Shown piece by piece: positions 52,329 through 61,870 of a DNA stretch of 64,000 nt. Under the pieces are notes generated by a model, which was given only the letters and a program-made list of their open reading frames with translations, was not told where the DNA came from and made no database searches. The translations under genes were made by a program, and so were the position numbers. Source of the stretch: Gelidibacter japonicus (GTDB lineage Bacteria > Bacteroidota > Bacteroidia > Flavobacteriales > Flavobacteriaceae); the NCBI RefSeq assembly GCF_010725055.1, contig NZ_BJKB01000001.1, forward strand, positions 1 to 64,000. The letters are read 5' to 3'. How positions within the stretch are numbered: position 1 is the first letter of the stretch; each line of letters begins with the position of its first letter.

Positions 52329-53054
52329 ATGAAGGAACATATGATTCAGGAAAATATCGCAAAAATTCTTGGGAGAATTGAAAGCGCTTGCAGGAAAGTC
52401 AATCGAAATCCTTCGGAAGTTAAGCTGTTATTAGCCACTAAAACCGTATCAGCAGAAAACATAAAGATTGCCTTTAACCATCATCAAACCTTAATTGGCG
52501 AAAATAAGATTCAGGAGGTCAAAGCAAAATACGAGAGCTTGAAACCCTTCCCTCATCAAAAACACTTTATAGGTCATCTCCAAACCAATAAAGTGAAGGA
52601 ACTGATAAGATATGATGTGGATTGTATTCAGTCTTTAGACCGGCTCAGATTGGCGGAGAAATTACAACATCGACTCGAATATGAAGATAGGACCATGGAT
52701 GCCTATCTGCAATTTAATACCTCTTTTGAAGAAAGCAAATTTGGGATGCATCCTGACCATGCCGTAAAATTTGCCTTAGAGGTCCAGCAGTTTGATCGAA
52801 TCCGCATCAAAGGGCTAATGACCATCGGTTTATTTTCAGGAGAACATGAAAAAGTTCGGAAATGTTTTAAATTATTAAAAAGCATCCAACAGCAACTGCT
52901 AGGCAAAGGCATTCCGGTCAATGAATTGTCAATGGGAATGAGCGGAGATTTGGAAATTGCCATTGAAGAAGGCGCAACCATAGTCAGGGTTGGAACGGCT
53001 ATTTTTGGAAAACGTGAGCATCCGGATAGCTATTATTGGAATGAAAATAAATAG
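52329..53054 (+). CDS. yggS: YggS-family PLP homeostasis protein
   Basis: 241 aa from ATG 52329; a TTG at 52311 overlaps the preceding gene and is less likely. Fold type III PLP protein (alanine racemase N-terminal-like): LLLATKTVS with the PLP Lys, IGENKIQEVKAKYESL, HFIGHLQTNKVKEL, FNTSFEESKFG, IKGLMTIGLFS and the phosphate-cup end SMGMSGDLEIAIEEGATIVRVGTAIFG. YggS controls free PLP and amino-acid balance and has no known catalytic reaction. Confidence 0.93.
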   Translation: MKEHMIQENIAKILGRIESACRKVNRNPSEVKLLLATKTVSAENIKIAFNHHQTLIGENKIQEVKAKYESLKPFPHQKHFIGHLQTNKVKELIRYDVDCIQSLDRLRLAEKLQHRLEYEDRTMDAYLQFNTSFEESKFGMHPDHAVKFALEVQQFDRIRIKGLMTIGLFSGEHEKVRKCFKLLKSIQQQLLGKGIPVNELSMGMSGDLEIAIEEGATIVRVGTAIFGKREHPDSYYWNENK

Positions 53055-53195
53055 ATTTATAAATTAGGAATCAAGACGGTCCAAAAACAGGAACCAGGAC
53101 CGCTTCGCTTTTAGATTCAGGAATCAAGAATTGACCTCGACAGTACTGAATGTATTGGATCAAAACCTATTTCATTTTGATCGTTTCAGATCAAT

Positions 53196-53230
53196 AAAAA
53201 ACCCAACACATAAGTATTGGGTTTTAGTTT
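53196..53230 (-). terminator. Terminator of the nqr operon (and of yggS)
   Basis: Stem AAAACCCAA (53198-53206) / TTGGGTTTT (53217-53225). The A-run to its left gives a U-tract on the minus strand; the T-run to its right can serve yggS on the plus strand. Confidence 0.75.
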
Positions 53231-53289
53231 TCTACCGAAGTATAAACTTATTTTATGTTTTAAGATTAACTTTCGATGCACTTAAAGGA

Positions 53290-53307
53290 TTCCTGCTTGC
53301 GCAGGAA
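53290..53307. repeat. Family E-like palindrome (copy 6)
   Basis: TTCCTGC / GCAGGAA stem with loop TTGC, directly after the nqrF stop. Related to the copies in the kynurenine locus but with a different loop. Confidence 0.65.
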
Positions 53308-53311
53308 ATGG

Positions 53312-54619
53312 TTATCCTCCAAAGTCGTCAAATCTGATGTTTTCATCAGGGATTCCGAAATCCTCTCCCATCTTCTGAACCGCTTGGTTCATCAGTGGTG
53401 GACCACAGAAATATAGCTCTATATCTTCTGGTGCTTCATGATGATTTAAGTAGTGATCGATGACACAATTGTGGATAAACCCTACAAAACCATCACCTGG
53501 AGCATCAATATTTTCTTTTACTTTCCAATTATCTTCTTCCAATGGTTCAGATAATGCCATATAGAACTTAAAGTTAGGGAACTCACGCTCCAATTCACGG
53601 AAATGTTCTATATAGAACAGCTCACGTTTAGAACGACCACCATACCAATAAGTCACTTTACGACCTGTTTTTAGGGTTTTAAAGAGCTGATATAAATGAG
53701 AACGCATAGGTGCCATTCCTGCTCCACCACCTACATATAGCATTTCGCTATCTGATTCGTTAATAAAAAACTCCCCGAAAGGTCCCGATATTGTGACCTT
53801 ATCTCCCGGTTTTTGGGCAAATATATATGAAGATGCAATACCTGGATTGACATCCATCCAAGTGTTCTTAGCTCGGTCAAAAGGAGGTGTTGCGATACGT
53901 ACGTTCAGCATAATTTCACGTCCTTCGGCAGGATAGGATGCCATTGAATACGCACGTTCTACGATTTCGTCGTTTTTCATCACCAAAGGCCATAGTTTAA
54001 ATTTGTCCCATTCCTCCTGGAACTTGTCTGGAGTATCATGCTCTTCAGGATGTGCAGTGATATCCATATCCGAAAATTTAATTTCGCACTCCGGAATTTC
54101 GATTTGAATATATCCACCGGCCTTATAGCCCATATCTTCAGGAATTTCAACAACAAATTCCTTAATAAAGGACGCCACATTATAGTTTCTAACAACAGTT
54201 GCTTCCCATTTTTTAACCCCAAATATTTCTTCAGGAATGGTAATTTCCATATCCTGTTTTACTCTTACTTGACAAGATAATCGAATACCTTCTTGAATTT
54301 CCCTTCTGCTAAAGTGAGGAGTTTCTGTAGGCAAAGCTTCTCCTCCACCAGAAAGTACGTGACACTCACACTGAATACACGTTCCTCCACCACCACAAGC
54401 GGACGGCAAGAATATCTTCTGGGCCGATAAAGTGTTCAATAAGGTACCTCCAGAACTTACTTCCAATTTACGTTCTCCATTTATAGTGATTGTTACTGGA
54501 CCTGATGGAGACAGTTTCTGTTTCACTACAAGTAATAGCGTTACCAGTAATAAGGTAACCACCAAAAATGCGATAACCGTAACAATGACTGTCCCTAATG
54601 TGCTTGCTGCTAATATCAT
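53312..54619 (-). CDS. nqrF: Na+-translocating NADH:quinone reductase subunit F
   Basis: 435 aa, the NADH-oxidising entry subunit. One N-terminal transmembrane helix (about 5-27), a 2Fe-2S ferredoxin domain (Cys set [15 protein letters not shown] near 74-88, and SC in GIRLSCQV), an FAD domain ([13 protein letters not shown], RxYSxAS variant) and an NAD domain ([32 protein letters not shown]). Electrons pass from NADH through FAD and 2Fe-2S to the membrane cofactors. Last gene of the operon, 5 nt after nqrE. Confidence 0.95.
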   Translation of the reverse strand: MILAASTLGTVIVTVIAFLVVTLLLVTLLLVVKQKLSPSGPVTITINGERKLEVSSGGTLLNTLSAQKIFLPSACGGGGTCIQCECHVLSGGGEALPTETPHFSRREIQEGIRLSCQVRVKQDMEITIPEEIFGVKKWEATVVRNYNVASFIKEFVVEIPEDMGYKAGGYIQIEIPECEIKFSDMDITAHPEEHDTPDKFQEEWDKFKLWPLVMKNDEIVERAYSMASYPAEGREIMLNVRIATPPFDRAKNTWMDVNPGIASSYIFAQKPGDKVTISGPFGEFFINESDSEMLYVGGGAGMAPMRSHLYQLFKTLKTGRKVTYWYGGRSKRELFYIEHFRELEREFPNFKFYMALSEPLEEDNWKVKENIDAPGDGFVGFIHNCVIDHYLNHHEAPEDIELYFCGPPLMNQAVQKMGEDFGIPDENIRFDDFGG

Positions 54620-54624
54620 AATCT

Positions 54625-55362
54625 TTAATATTTATTATCTGTATCGTTTTTTGATTCTATCACAAGATCAGATGCTTTATGATCTTTCTGAACAGTAACC
54701 ATTCCATCTACAGTTTCCATTTCATCCTGTGCGCCTTCGTCATCACCTCCGGTCAACATACCACCAAAACTCATAAATCCGATGGCCATAAGACCTGTAA
54801 TGATAAAGGTTATTCCTAATCCTCTTAATGGTGCCGGTACATTACTATATCTGATTTTCTCTCTAATGGCAGCAATGGCAACAATGGCTAAAAACCAACC
54901 TATTCCAGAGCCTATACCATAATTAAGTGCTAAACCTAAAGTTTCTATCTCACGAGATTGCATGAACAATGAACCTCCCAAAATAGCACAGTTTACGGCA
55001 ATCAATGGTAAAAATATCCCCAATGAATTATACAATCCCGGTGAAAATTTCTCGACCACAATTTCAACCAGTTGTACCATTGTTGCAATGGTAGCAATAA
55101 ACATAATGAAGGATAAAAAGCTGAGATCAAAATCCGCATATTCTGGTCCTAACCAAATCAAGGCACCTTCTTGCAATAAATATTGATCCAACAACCAGTT
55201 TAAAGGTACTGTAATTGCCAAAACAAAGATTACTGCCGCACCAAGACCAACAGCAGTGGCTACTTTTTTAGACACCGCCAAGTAAGAACACATACCCAAG
55301 AAGTATGCGAAAATCATGTTGTCTACAAATATCGATTTGAAAAATAATTCTATATGTTCCAT
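54625..55362 (-). CDS. nqrE: Na+-translocating NADH:quinone reductase subunit E
   Basis: 245 aa, six transmembrane helices in the first about 200 residues. It shares the iron site with NqrD: Cys25 ([10 protein letters not shown]) and Cys125 (AVNCAILGG) are both present. Compared with the about 198 aa of Vibrio NqrE it has an extra C-terminal acidic tail of about 45 residues ([16 protein letters not shown]...) of no known function, which I believe is found in Bacteroidota NqrE. The 84-nt gap from nqrD, filled with short repeats, is the only break in the operon. Confidence 0.93.
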   Translation of the reverse strand: MEHIELFFKSIFVDNMIFAYFLGMCSYLAVSKKVATAVGLGAAVIFVLAITVPLNWLLDQYLLQEGALIWLGPEYADFDLSFLSFIMFIATIATMVQLVEIVVEKFSPGLYNSLGIFLPLIAVNCAILGGSLFMQSREIETLGLALNYGIGSGIGWFLAIVAIAAIREKIRYSNVPAPLRGLGITFIITGLMAIGFMSFGGMLTGGDDEGAQDEMETVDGMVTVQKDHKASDLVIESKNDTDNKY

Positions 55363-55372
55363 TTTTTATAGT

Positions 55373-55440
55373 CTTCAGTCTTCAGTCCACAGCCTTCAGT
55401 AGCGCTTGAATGCTTACTGATAACTACTTACTGCAGACTA
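55373..55440. repeat. Short CTTCAGT repeats in the nqrD-nqrE gap
   Basis: CTTCAGT occurs at 55373, 55380 and 55394, with related TTACTG/ACTGA segments to 55440. Fills the only sizeable intergenic gap of an otherwise tight operon. Confidence 0.6.
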
Positions 55441-55446
55441 TTTAAA

Positions 55447-56091
55447 TTAATCTTCTATTAATTCTTTGTTTTTACTACGTTGCACCCAAATAATGATTCC
55501 AATAACAATCAATGCCATTGGAGGCAATACCATAAAGCCGTTGTTTTCATAACCAATGGCGTACAGGCCTGTTTTCTCAACCGAGTCACCCAGAACTTTA
55601 TACCCCAACAAGGTTCCTGAACCCAAGAGTTCTCTAAAGAAACCAACAATAACAAGGATGACACCGTAACCTAAGGCGTTCCCAACCCCATCCAAAAAGG
55701 ATCTCCAAGGTCCGTTTGCCAAAGCAAAGGCTTCAAAACGTCCCATGATGATACAGTTGGTAATAATGAGTCCGATGAAAACAGAAAGTTCCTTACTCAA
55801 ACTATAAGCATAAGCTTTCAACACCTGATCAACAATAATTACCAAGGTTGCTACGACGACGAGCTGAACTATAATCCTGATTTTTGAAGGAATGATATTT
55901 CGCATTAACGAAATGACCACGTTACCAGCTCCTAATACAAATATCACAGAAATAGCCATTACAATTGATGGTTTTAACTGTGCAGTAATTGCCAAGGCAG
56001 AACAAATTCCTAGAACCTGAATGGTAATAGGGTTGTTATCCGCCAATGGATCCATTATTAGTTTACTATCTTTTTTTGATAAAAGTCTCAT
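55447..56091 (-). CDS. nqrD: Na+-translocating NADH:quinone reductase subunit D
   Basis: 214 aa, six transmembrane helices, related to NqrE and RnfA. The two iron-binding cysteines Cys30 (VLGICSALAIT) and Cys113 (IITNCIIMGR) are present, so with NqrE the Cys4 iron centre is complete. GRFEAFALANGPWRSFLDG and GFFRELLGSGTLLG are conserved family blocks. Separated by 6 nt from nqrC. Confidence 0.93.
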   Translation of the reverse strand: MRLLSKKDSKLIMDPLADNNPITIQVLGICSALAITAQLKPSIVMAISVIFVLGAGNVVISLMRNIIPSKIRIIVQLVVVATLVIIVDQVLKAYAYSLSKELSVFIGLIITNCIIMGRFEAFALANGPWRSFLDGVGNALGYGVILVIVGFFRELLGSGTLLGYKVLGDSVEKTGLYAIGYENNGFMVLPPMALIVIGIIIWVQRSKNKELIED

Positions 56092-56097
56092 ACAATT

Positions 56098-56847
56098 TTA
56101 TTTTAATGACTTGAAATAAGGCACATACATTCTTAAATCCTTTTTAATCATCGCGGTAACTCCGTCCCCTGTTATGGTGGCTCCTGCAATAGCATCTACG
56201 GCATTATCGGTCTTCCTATCATTTCTAGGATCGGCGTTGCCTTTGGCCACCGTTATTCCTTTAAAAACTCCAGATTCATTGAGAAGGTGCTCCCCTTCAA
56301 AATCATCCATAAAATAGCGTTGTTTAATTTCACTACCTAAACCTGGCGTTTCTCCAGCGTGATCAAAAAAGACACCTTGAACAACCATCTCATTGTTCAC
56401 CGCCACAAACCCCCAAATGGCATCCCATAGACCTTTTCCTCTAATTGGAATAACATATATTGGATTCCCATCCCTTTCACCTTCAAACAACGGTAGTTTT
56501 CGTGTGTAATTTGGATCTTTGGCCTTAGCTTCCTCCTTTTTGATATCTATCATATAGGCTTGAGGATCTTCAGTTACCTTATCACCTTCAATGACATACT
56601 GTTTTGTAATGGTGCTATTAAACACGTCCTCTACTTTATCTGCAGGTATGAACTCAACATCACTTGGGCCTTCATTGGCATTGATGCCCATGGCGTACAA
56701 AATATTTTGCTGAATTTCAAATCGCTCATTCGCTTTTACCAAAGGTTTTAAGCCTTGTGCCAGTCCTGCAAGGATAGAACCAACCACAATAACCATAACA
56801 ATGGCAAAAATAACGGTATAACTATTTTTATCTGTATCGATCGCCAT
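56098..56847 (-). CDS. nqrC: Na+-translocating NADH:quinone reductase subunit C
   Basis: 249 aa: one N-terminal transmembrane helix (about 11-30) and a periplasmic FMN-binding domain. The flavinylation motif DxxxGAT reads DAIAGAT (218-224), so FMN is expected on Thr224, attached by ApbE. GKGLWDAIWGFVAV and HAGETPGLGSEI are conserved. Overlapping spacing (3 nt after nqrB) indicates one transcript. Confidence 0.94.
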   Translation of the reverse strand: MAIDTDKNSYTVIFAIVMVIVVGSILAGLAQGLKPLVKANERFEIQQNILYAMGINANEGPSDVEFIPADKVEDVFNSTITKQYVIEGDKVTEDPQAYMIDIKKEEAKAKDPNYTRKLPLFEGERDGNPIYVIPIRGKGLWDAIWGFVAVNNEMVVQGVFFDHAGETPGLGSEIKQRYFMDDFEGEHLLNESGVFKGITVAKGNADPRNDRKTDNAVDAIAGATITGDGVTAMIKKDLRMYVPYFKSLK

Positions 56848-56850
56848 AAC

Positions 56851-58077
56851 TTAAGCTGTTTTTAATTTTCCTCGTTTTAATCTCTTCTTCACATTGCCCT
56901 GAACTACATAGTGATCAATAGTTGGCGCAAATACATTCATTAACAATATAGCCAGCATGACGCCCTCTGGGTACGCTGGGTTAAATACACGGATCATAAT
57001 GGAGATAAATCCAATTAAGAAACCGTAAATCCACTTTCCTTTGTTGGTTTGTGACCCAGTTACCGGATCTGTGGCCATATATACAATACCGAAGGCCATT
57101 CCACCTATGATCAAATGATGCCAGAATTCAGTGCTCATCAATCCATAGAATTTACTTGTTTCGGTTATCCAACCGGCATCTACAACCACATTAAATATAT
57201 AGCCCATAACTAATGCCCCAAGAGTGGCGCTAAGCATAATTCTCCAGCTTCCCACCTTGGTAAAAATAAGGAACAATCCGCCCAAGAGAATTAAAAGTGT
57301 GGATGTCTCGCCAACAGAACCCGGAATAAAACCAAAAAACATATCCATTACGGAATAATCTACTGGATGCGATTGCGCCAAACTCCCCAATATGGTTTCT
57401 CCTGAGATGGCATCGGCTGTAGACCCATTTGCGATCTCCTTTGTTCTTTCAACTGCACCTTGTACCCAAACTTTATCCCCACTCATCCATGTTGGATAAG
57501 CGAAGAATAAAAATGCTCTAATGGTCAATGCAGGGTTGAGTATATTCATTCCCGTACCACCAAACACTTCTTTCCCGATAACAACACCAAAAGCTACAGC
57601 CACGATTAACATCCACCAAGGAATGTCAATTGGCACAATCAATGGCACTAACATACCAGTTACCAAATAGCCCTCTTCAACCTCATGACCTTTAATAACG
57701 GCAAATAAAAATTCAATCCCCAATCCAACACCATAGGAGATGATCAATAAAGGAAGAATTTTCCAAAAACCTAAAACAAAGTTCTGTAAGTTCCAAAATT
57801 CACTGCTAAAGAATCCATTAGTAACTGCTTGGATCTCTCCTACAGCCAAATAATGTTGATACCCTGCATTAAACATTCCGAAAATCAAACACGGAATCAA
57901 TGCCATAATGACCGTGTTCATGGTGCGCTTTAAATCATCTGCTGCTTTAATATGCGTGCCGCCACGTGCGGTATCATTAGGCGTATATAGAAAAGTATGC
58001 AAGGCATTAAAGGCAGGTGCGATCTTAGTCCCTTTATATTTTTCTTTTAAATTATGTAAGTTCTGTTTTAAACCCAT
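56851..58077 (-). CDS. nqrB: Na+-translocating NADH:quinone reductase subunit B
   Basis: 408 aa with about ten transmembrane helices. It carries covalent FMN and riboflavin and provides the main sodium path and part of the quinone site. The expected ApbE target is DAISGET (222-228), that is SGET rather than SGAT, with Thr228 as FMN site (Vibrio Thr236 in a 415-aa protein). GKEVFGGTGMNILNPAL and GSVGETSTLLILLGG are further conserved blocks. Follows nqrA after 10 nt. Confidence 0.94.
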   Translation of the reverse strand: MGLKQNLHNLKEKYKGTKIAPAFNALHTFLYTPNDTARGGTHIKAADDLKRTMNTVIMALIPCLIFGMFNAGYQHYLAVGEIQAVTNGFFSSEFWNLQNFVLGFWKILPLLIISYGVGLGIEFLFAVIKGHEVEEGYLVTGMLVPLIVPIDIPWWMLIVAVAFGVVIGKEVFGGTGMNILNPALTIRAFLFFAYPTWMSGDKVWVQGAVERTKEIANGSTADAISGETILGSLAQSHPVDYSVMDMFFGFIPGSVGETSTLLILLGGLFLIFTKVGSWRIMLSATLGALVMGYIFNVVVDAGWITETSKFYGLMSTEFWHHLIIGGMAFGIVYMATDPVTGSQTNKGKWIYGFLIGFISIMIRVFNPAYPEGVMLAILLMNVFAPTIDHYVVQGNVKKRLKRGKLKTA

Positions 58078-58087
58078 TGTCTCTATA

Positions 58088-59443
58088 TTAACCGATTTCT
58101 TCTATCATTAAATCCAAGCCCTCTCTAATAATTTTCTGATGTGGTTGTTTTGACACACATATAAATTCTGTTAAGGCAAAATCTTCAGGAGCTACTTCAT
58201 ACATCCCTAAAGCTTCCATTTCATCCAAATCTTGATACATACAAGATTTTAAGATTTGTAACGGATATATATCCAATGGAAAGACCTCTTCGTAGTTACC
58301 AGTAAGCACAAAATTACGGTGCTCTCCATTCATGTTGGTATCCAAATCATACACCTTATTTGGAGTCAGCCAAGAAAAAGTCAAGGCTCTAGAAGTAGAT
58401 ATTTTATCAAAAATTGGCTTGTTCCAACCAAAAAGCTCATAGTCATCTCCTTCAGGAATAATCGTTAGGATATTATTATAATAACCCAAATAACCATCAG
58501 GGCCAATTTGTTTCCCACTCAACACGTTTCCGGAAATGATGCGATCGTTTCCGTTCTGATCTACGCCATTGTCATAAATCATAGTGGCTACTTCGCTCGC
58601 TATTTTAGTGACAAAATAACGTGGCTTCTTAACTGATGACCCCACAAGGGCAACAATACGCTCAGCATTGAATTTACCGGTAAGCAACAGCTCTCCAATA
58701 ATCACTAAGTCTTGCGCGTGAATTGTCCAGACGGTTTCTCCCTTATTGACAGGGTCAATTTTATTGATCTGCGTCCCAACATTCCCACATGGGTGTGGTC
58801 CTGATACTTTATGCAAGGTAATTCCGGAAAGTCCAGCCAAAGGCGAATTTGATTTTGCACCAACGCTAACGTGCACTTTACCATCGGTAAGCTTACCTAC
58901 TGCAGTTATAGCTGCTTGCAATTCAGCTTCTTTGCCTTGAAGCACATAGTCAAGATCAGCAGCCAAAGGCGCGCTGTCATATCCTGAAATGAAAATTGCT
59001 TTGGGCGATTGGTCTGTTTTCGCGATAATGTCATAAGGTCGTTGTTTGATAAATGTCCAACAACCAGAGGCCAGCAAATGTGCTTTTATGGTATCAGCAT
59101 CTACGGCATTAACATCCATCTTACCGTAATCTTGGAAGATTTGTTCCTTATCTGCTTGAATTTTAATACCAACTATGCGTCTTTTCTCTCCTCGCGCAAT
59201 CTCAATAATTTCTCCAGAAACTGGAGAAACAAATTTCACGGCTTCATTGGATTTGTCATGAAAGATAGGTTCTCCAGCCTTCACCTTTGCACCTTCTTTA
59301 TAAATCAATCTTGGAATAACACCGTGGAAGTCTTCTGGTCTCAATGTATAAAAGTTGCTTAAAACCGCTTTTTCAATGGTTTTTTCAGCTTCACCCTTTA
59401 GTTTGATATCGAGACCCTTTTTAATCTTAATGTCGTTTGACAT
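58088..59443 (-). CDS. nqrA: Na+-translocating NADH:quinone reductase subunit A
   Basis: 451 aa, the cytoplasmic subunit without bound cofactor that takes part in quinone binding. Begins with IKIKKGLDIKLKGEAEK and PEDFHGVIPRL, then a barrel-sandwich segment (KAGEPIFHDKSNEAVKF, SPVSGEII) as in lipoyl-like domains, and the long Rossmann-like middle (FISGYDSAPLAADLDYVL, GPHPCGNVGTQINKIDP). First gene of the operon; the promoter box at 59503 lies 60 nt upstream. Confidence 0.94.
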   Translation of the reverse strand: MSNDIKIKKGLDIKLKGEAEKTIEKAVLSNFYTLRPEDFHGVIPRLIYKEGAKVKAGEPIFHDKSNEAVKFVSPVSGEIIEIARGEKRRIVGIKIQADKEQIFQDYGKMDVNAVDADTIKAHLLASGCWTFIKQRPYDIIAKTDQSPKAIFISGYDSAPLAADLDYVLQGKEAELQAAITAVGKLTDGKVHVSVGAKSNSPLAGLSGITLHKVSGPHPCGNVGTQINKIDPVNKGETVWTIHAQDLVIIGELLLTGKFNAERIVALVGSSVKKPRYFVTKIASEVATMIYDNGVDQNGNDRIISGNVLSGKQIGPDGYLGYYNNILTIIPEGDDYELFGWNKPIFDKISTSRALTFSWLTPNKVYDLDTNMNGEHRNFVLTGNYEEVFPLDIYPLQILKSCMYQDLDEMEALGMYEVAPEDFALTEFICVSKQPHQKIIREGLDLMIEEIG

Positions 59444-59502
59444 ATTATAAGTCTATTGGTTAATAGTTACAATGATGTGATTTTACACAGTAAAAATCGA
59501 TG

Positions 59503-59510
59503 CAAATTTA
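59503..59510 (-). promoter_or_regulatory. -7 promoter element TAAATTTG of the nqr operon
   Basis: TAnnTTTG box on the minus strand, 59 nt before the nqrA ATG, within the 178-nt divergent gap to the T9SS gene. The T9SS gene side has a TATCTTTA box near 59596. Confidence 0.45.
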
Positions 59511-59621
59511 CAAATTAATTATGCAGTTTACATAATTAATGTTACAAAAATTATACGTTAACGATTGCGTAAATTAAGAGGCATAATTTTTGTTTATCTT
59601 TACCTTTCAAATTAGCTGTCG

Positions 59622-60872
59622 ATGAGTGCAAATCTTAAATATTTTCTTTTACTGTTTTTTTTTACGACTTTTGTATTTTCCCAAATTGTAGAAGTCAATC
59701 CTCCAAATTATATCAAAACAATAGGATTTAAAGGCAGCACCAATGAAAGTCAATTGCCTATCCTAAAGCTAGGAGAGCCATTGCTTTTGGAATTTGATGT
59801 GCTTACCGGAACTGAACCTGATTTTTATTACGTGATTGAGCATTTTAATTACGATTGGACGCCTTCCAATTTGGTAAAGTCTGAATACTTGAGAGGTTTT
59901 GACAACCAGCGAATTCAAGACTATAAGAATTCCTTCAACACTTATCAAATCTATTCGCATTATATGCTTCGAATTCCCAATGAACAGACCAGAGCCTTAT
60001 TGGTGACAGGCAATTACCTCTTGAGTATATTCAATGACGATGATGAATTGGTGTTTTCGAGAAAATTTATGATATACGAAGACCTTGTCAATGTTGGGGT
60101 GGCCATCAAACGCTCAAGGGATGTTAAGGATATCGACAAAAAGCAATCGGTGGACATAGTTATCAACAGCAGAAACATCAACTTCAACAATCCCTTGGAA
60201 AACGTCAAAAGCCTGATCATCCAGAACAACAACCTCAATACCGCCATTGCCAACGTAAAACCGCAATACACATTGGGAAATCAGTTGATCTATAAATACA
60301 CTTCAGAAACGAGTTTTTGGGGTGGCAATGAATATCTCTATTTTGAGAACAAAGATGTGCGGGCAGCCAATGTAGGGGTGCAGTTTATTGATTTAAAAGA
60401 GATATATCACAACTACCTATTTGTCAATACTCCAAGAGCAGATCGACTTTACACTTACAATCCTGATATCAACGGGAATTTTTTGATTACTGCCATAGAT
60501 GCCCGAGACGTGTCCATTGAGGCCGATTATACCATGATCCATTTTGCCCTTCAATATCCCGAACTGACAGACGGCAGCTCTATTTATGTTTATGGAAATT
60601 TCAACAATTACGCTCTTGAACCCGACAACGAGCTTCGTTTTAATTCGGAATCTGGCTTATATGAATGTGCCTTCCGTTTAAAACAAGGATTTTACAATTA
60701 CAAATATGTGATGACCGATAAAAACGGCAACTTGAATGAAGGCGCAATCAGTGGAGACTTCTACCAAACCGAAAACAATTACAAGGTGTTGGTGTATTAT
60801 AGAGACCTAGGGGCCCGTTACGACCGATTGATAGGCTTGGGTGAAGGATCTTCTGTCAACATTTCAAATTAG
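59622..60872 (+). CDS. Type IX secretion system plug protein (DUF5103 family)
   Basis: 416 aa with a signal peptide (1-20, ...TFVFSQ). The family is beta-rich: LPILKLGEPLLLEFDVLTG, YYVIEHFNYDWTPSNL, ALLVTGNYLLSIFNDDD, and the C-terminal YVYGNFNNYAL ... LKQGFYNYKYVMTD, which looks like a CBM48/E-set-like domain. In Flavobacterium the Plug protein closes the SprA translocon of T9SS; the match rests on family memory. Divergent from nqrA. It implies that the organism secretes or surface-displays proteins by T9SS. Confidence 0.85.
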   Translation: MSANLKYFLLLFFFTTFVFSQIVEVNPPNYIKTIGFKGSTNESQLPILKLGEPLLLEFDVLTGTEPDFYYVIEHFNYDWTPSNLVKSEYLRGFDNQRIQDYKNSFNTYQIYSHYMLRIPNEQTRALLVTGNYLLSIFNDDDELVFSRKFMIYEDLVNVGVAIKRSRDVKDIDKKQSVDIVINSRNINFNNPLENVKSLIIQNNNLNTAIANVKPQYTLGNQLIYKYTSETSFWGGNEYLYFENKDVRAANVGVQFIDLKEIYHNYLFVNTPRADRLYTYNPDINGNFLITAIDARDVSIEADYTMIHFALQYPELTDGSSIYVYGNFNNYALEPDNELRFNSESGLYECAFRLKQGFYNYKYVMTDKNGNLNEGAISGDFYQTENNYKVLVYYRDLGARYDRLIGLGEGSSVNISN

Positions 60873-61076
60873 ATTTTCTACCATAAAAAATGACCACCTA
60901 AAGTTAATCACAAGGCCTTTTTATGATCTGAATTCCAAAATTATAGCACGAAATATACCATTAAATTATAGCTAAAATAGGGATTGGGTTAAATCTTGAA
61001 TCAAATAAATTATTAAAGTCTTTTTATTTGTGCTATTTTAGCATTAATCTAACAAACAATTTAATATTTTAATATT

Positions 61077-61463
61077 ATGGTCCAGCAGGTTACAAGTGGC
61101 ATTAAGATAAGTGTTCAGACCACGTTTGAGGGTACTTTTTATAAAAACTATAAAGTTCATTTCGCTTTTGGATATAAAGTGACCATTGAAAACCAAAGTA
61201 AAGGTGCGGTACAATTAAATTCTCGTCATTGGAAAATTTATGATGCCTTAAACAATGTTGAAATCATCGAAGGCGAAGGGGTCATCGGCAAAAAACCGGT
61301 GCTAAAACCAGGAGAATCGCATACCTATACCTCTGGGTGCCTACTTTCATCGCCTTTTGGCGCCATGCAGGGGCATTACAATATGGTCAACTTTACAAAC
61401 ACCAATAAATTCAAAGTCTATATTCCGTCATTCAAATTAAGCGCTCCATTTGCTTTGAATTAA
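61077..61463 (+). CDS. apaG: ApaG domain protein
   Basis: 128 aa. Immunoglobulin-like ApaG fold: YKVHFAFGYKVTIENQSKGAVQLNSRHW, GVIGKKPVLKPGESHTYTSGC and MQGHYNMV, all the usual blocks. The label Co2+/Mg2+ efflux protein comes from a Salmonella phenotype; the biochemical role is unclear. It has its own 204-nt upstream region and is followed by a 407-nt gap. Confidence 0.9.
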   Translation: MVQQVTSGIKISVQTTFEGTFYKNYKVHFAFGYKVTIENQSKGAVQLNSRHWKIYDALNNVEIIEGEGVIGKKPVLKPGESHTYTSGCLLSSPFGAMQGHYNMVNFTNTNKFKVYIPSFKLSAPFALN

Positions 61464-61870
61464 TTTCCTTCAATTATAATACCGTCATCATGACCTCTTC
61501 AATCTGCATTTACCTGCAAGTTTAGCAGGCGCAGAGGCTCCTGAGCAGAAATAGCCCACTTTATTTATCAGTATACGAAAAACAATTCGATCCTATTTTT
61601 GAAGCCATACCACGTTCATTCCCTTTAAATTGGTGTCAATATCTTCTAAAAATCTGACATTGGCTCTGGGTTTACAAACAACTAAAACAGTTTTTATAAA
61701 GCCAAACGACACGTACTTTACTTCTGAGTTCCATCGGTCAGAATAAGGTTGCACAAAAAACAGAGGGCACATTTAACGTGGTTTTAGGACAATATCACAT
61801 AAAAATGGATTCAAAATTTTGTAACTTCGCATCATAAAATTTTAAACATTCAAAATAACAATATCTAATC
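61464..61870. other. Intergenic stretch with one doubtful small frame
   Basis: 407 nt between apaG and pruA. On the minus strand ATG 61772 to TAG 61593 encodes 59 residues (MCPLFFVQPYSDRWNSEVKY..., ending KGMNVVWLQK). Codon use looks protein-like (WNSEVKYVSFGF, LVVCKPRANVRFLEDI), so it may be a gene remnant or a small gene, but nothing recognisable is in it. The rest shows no feature. Confidence 0.35.
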
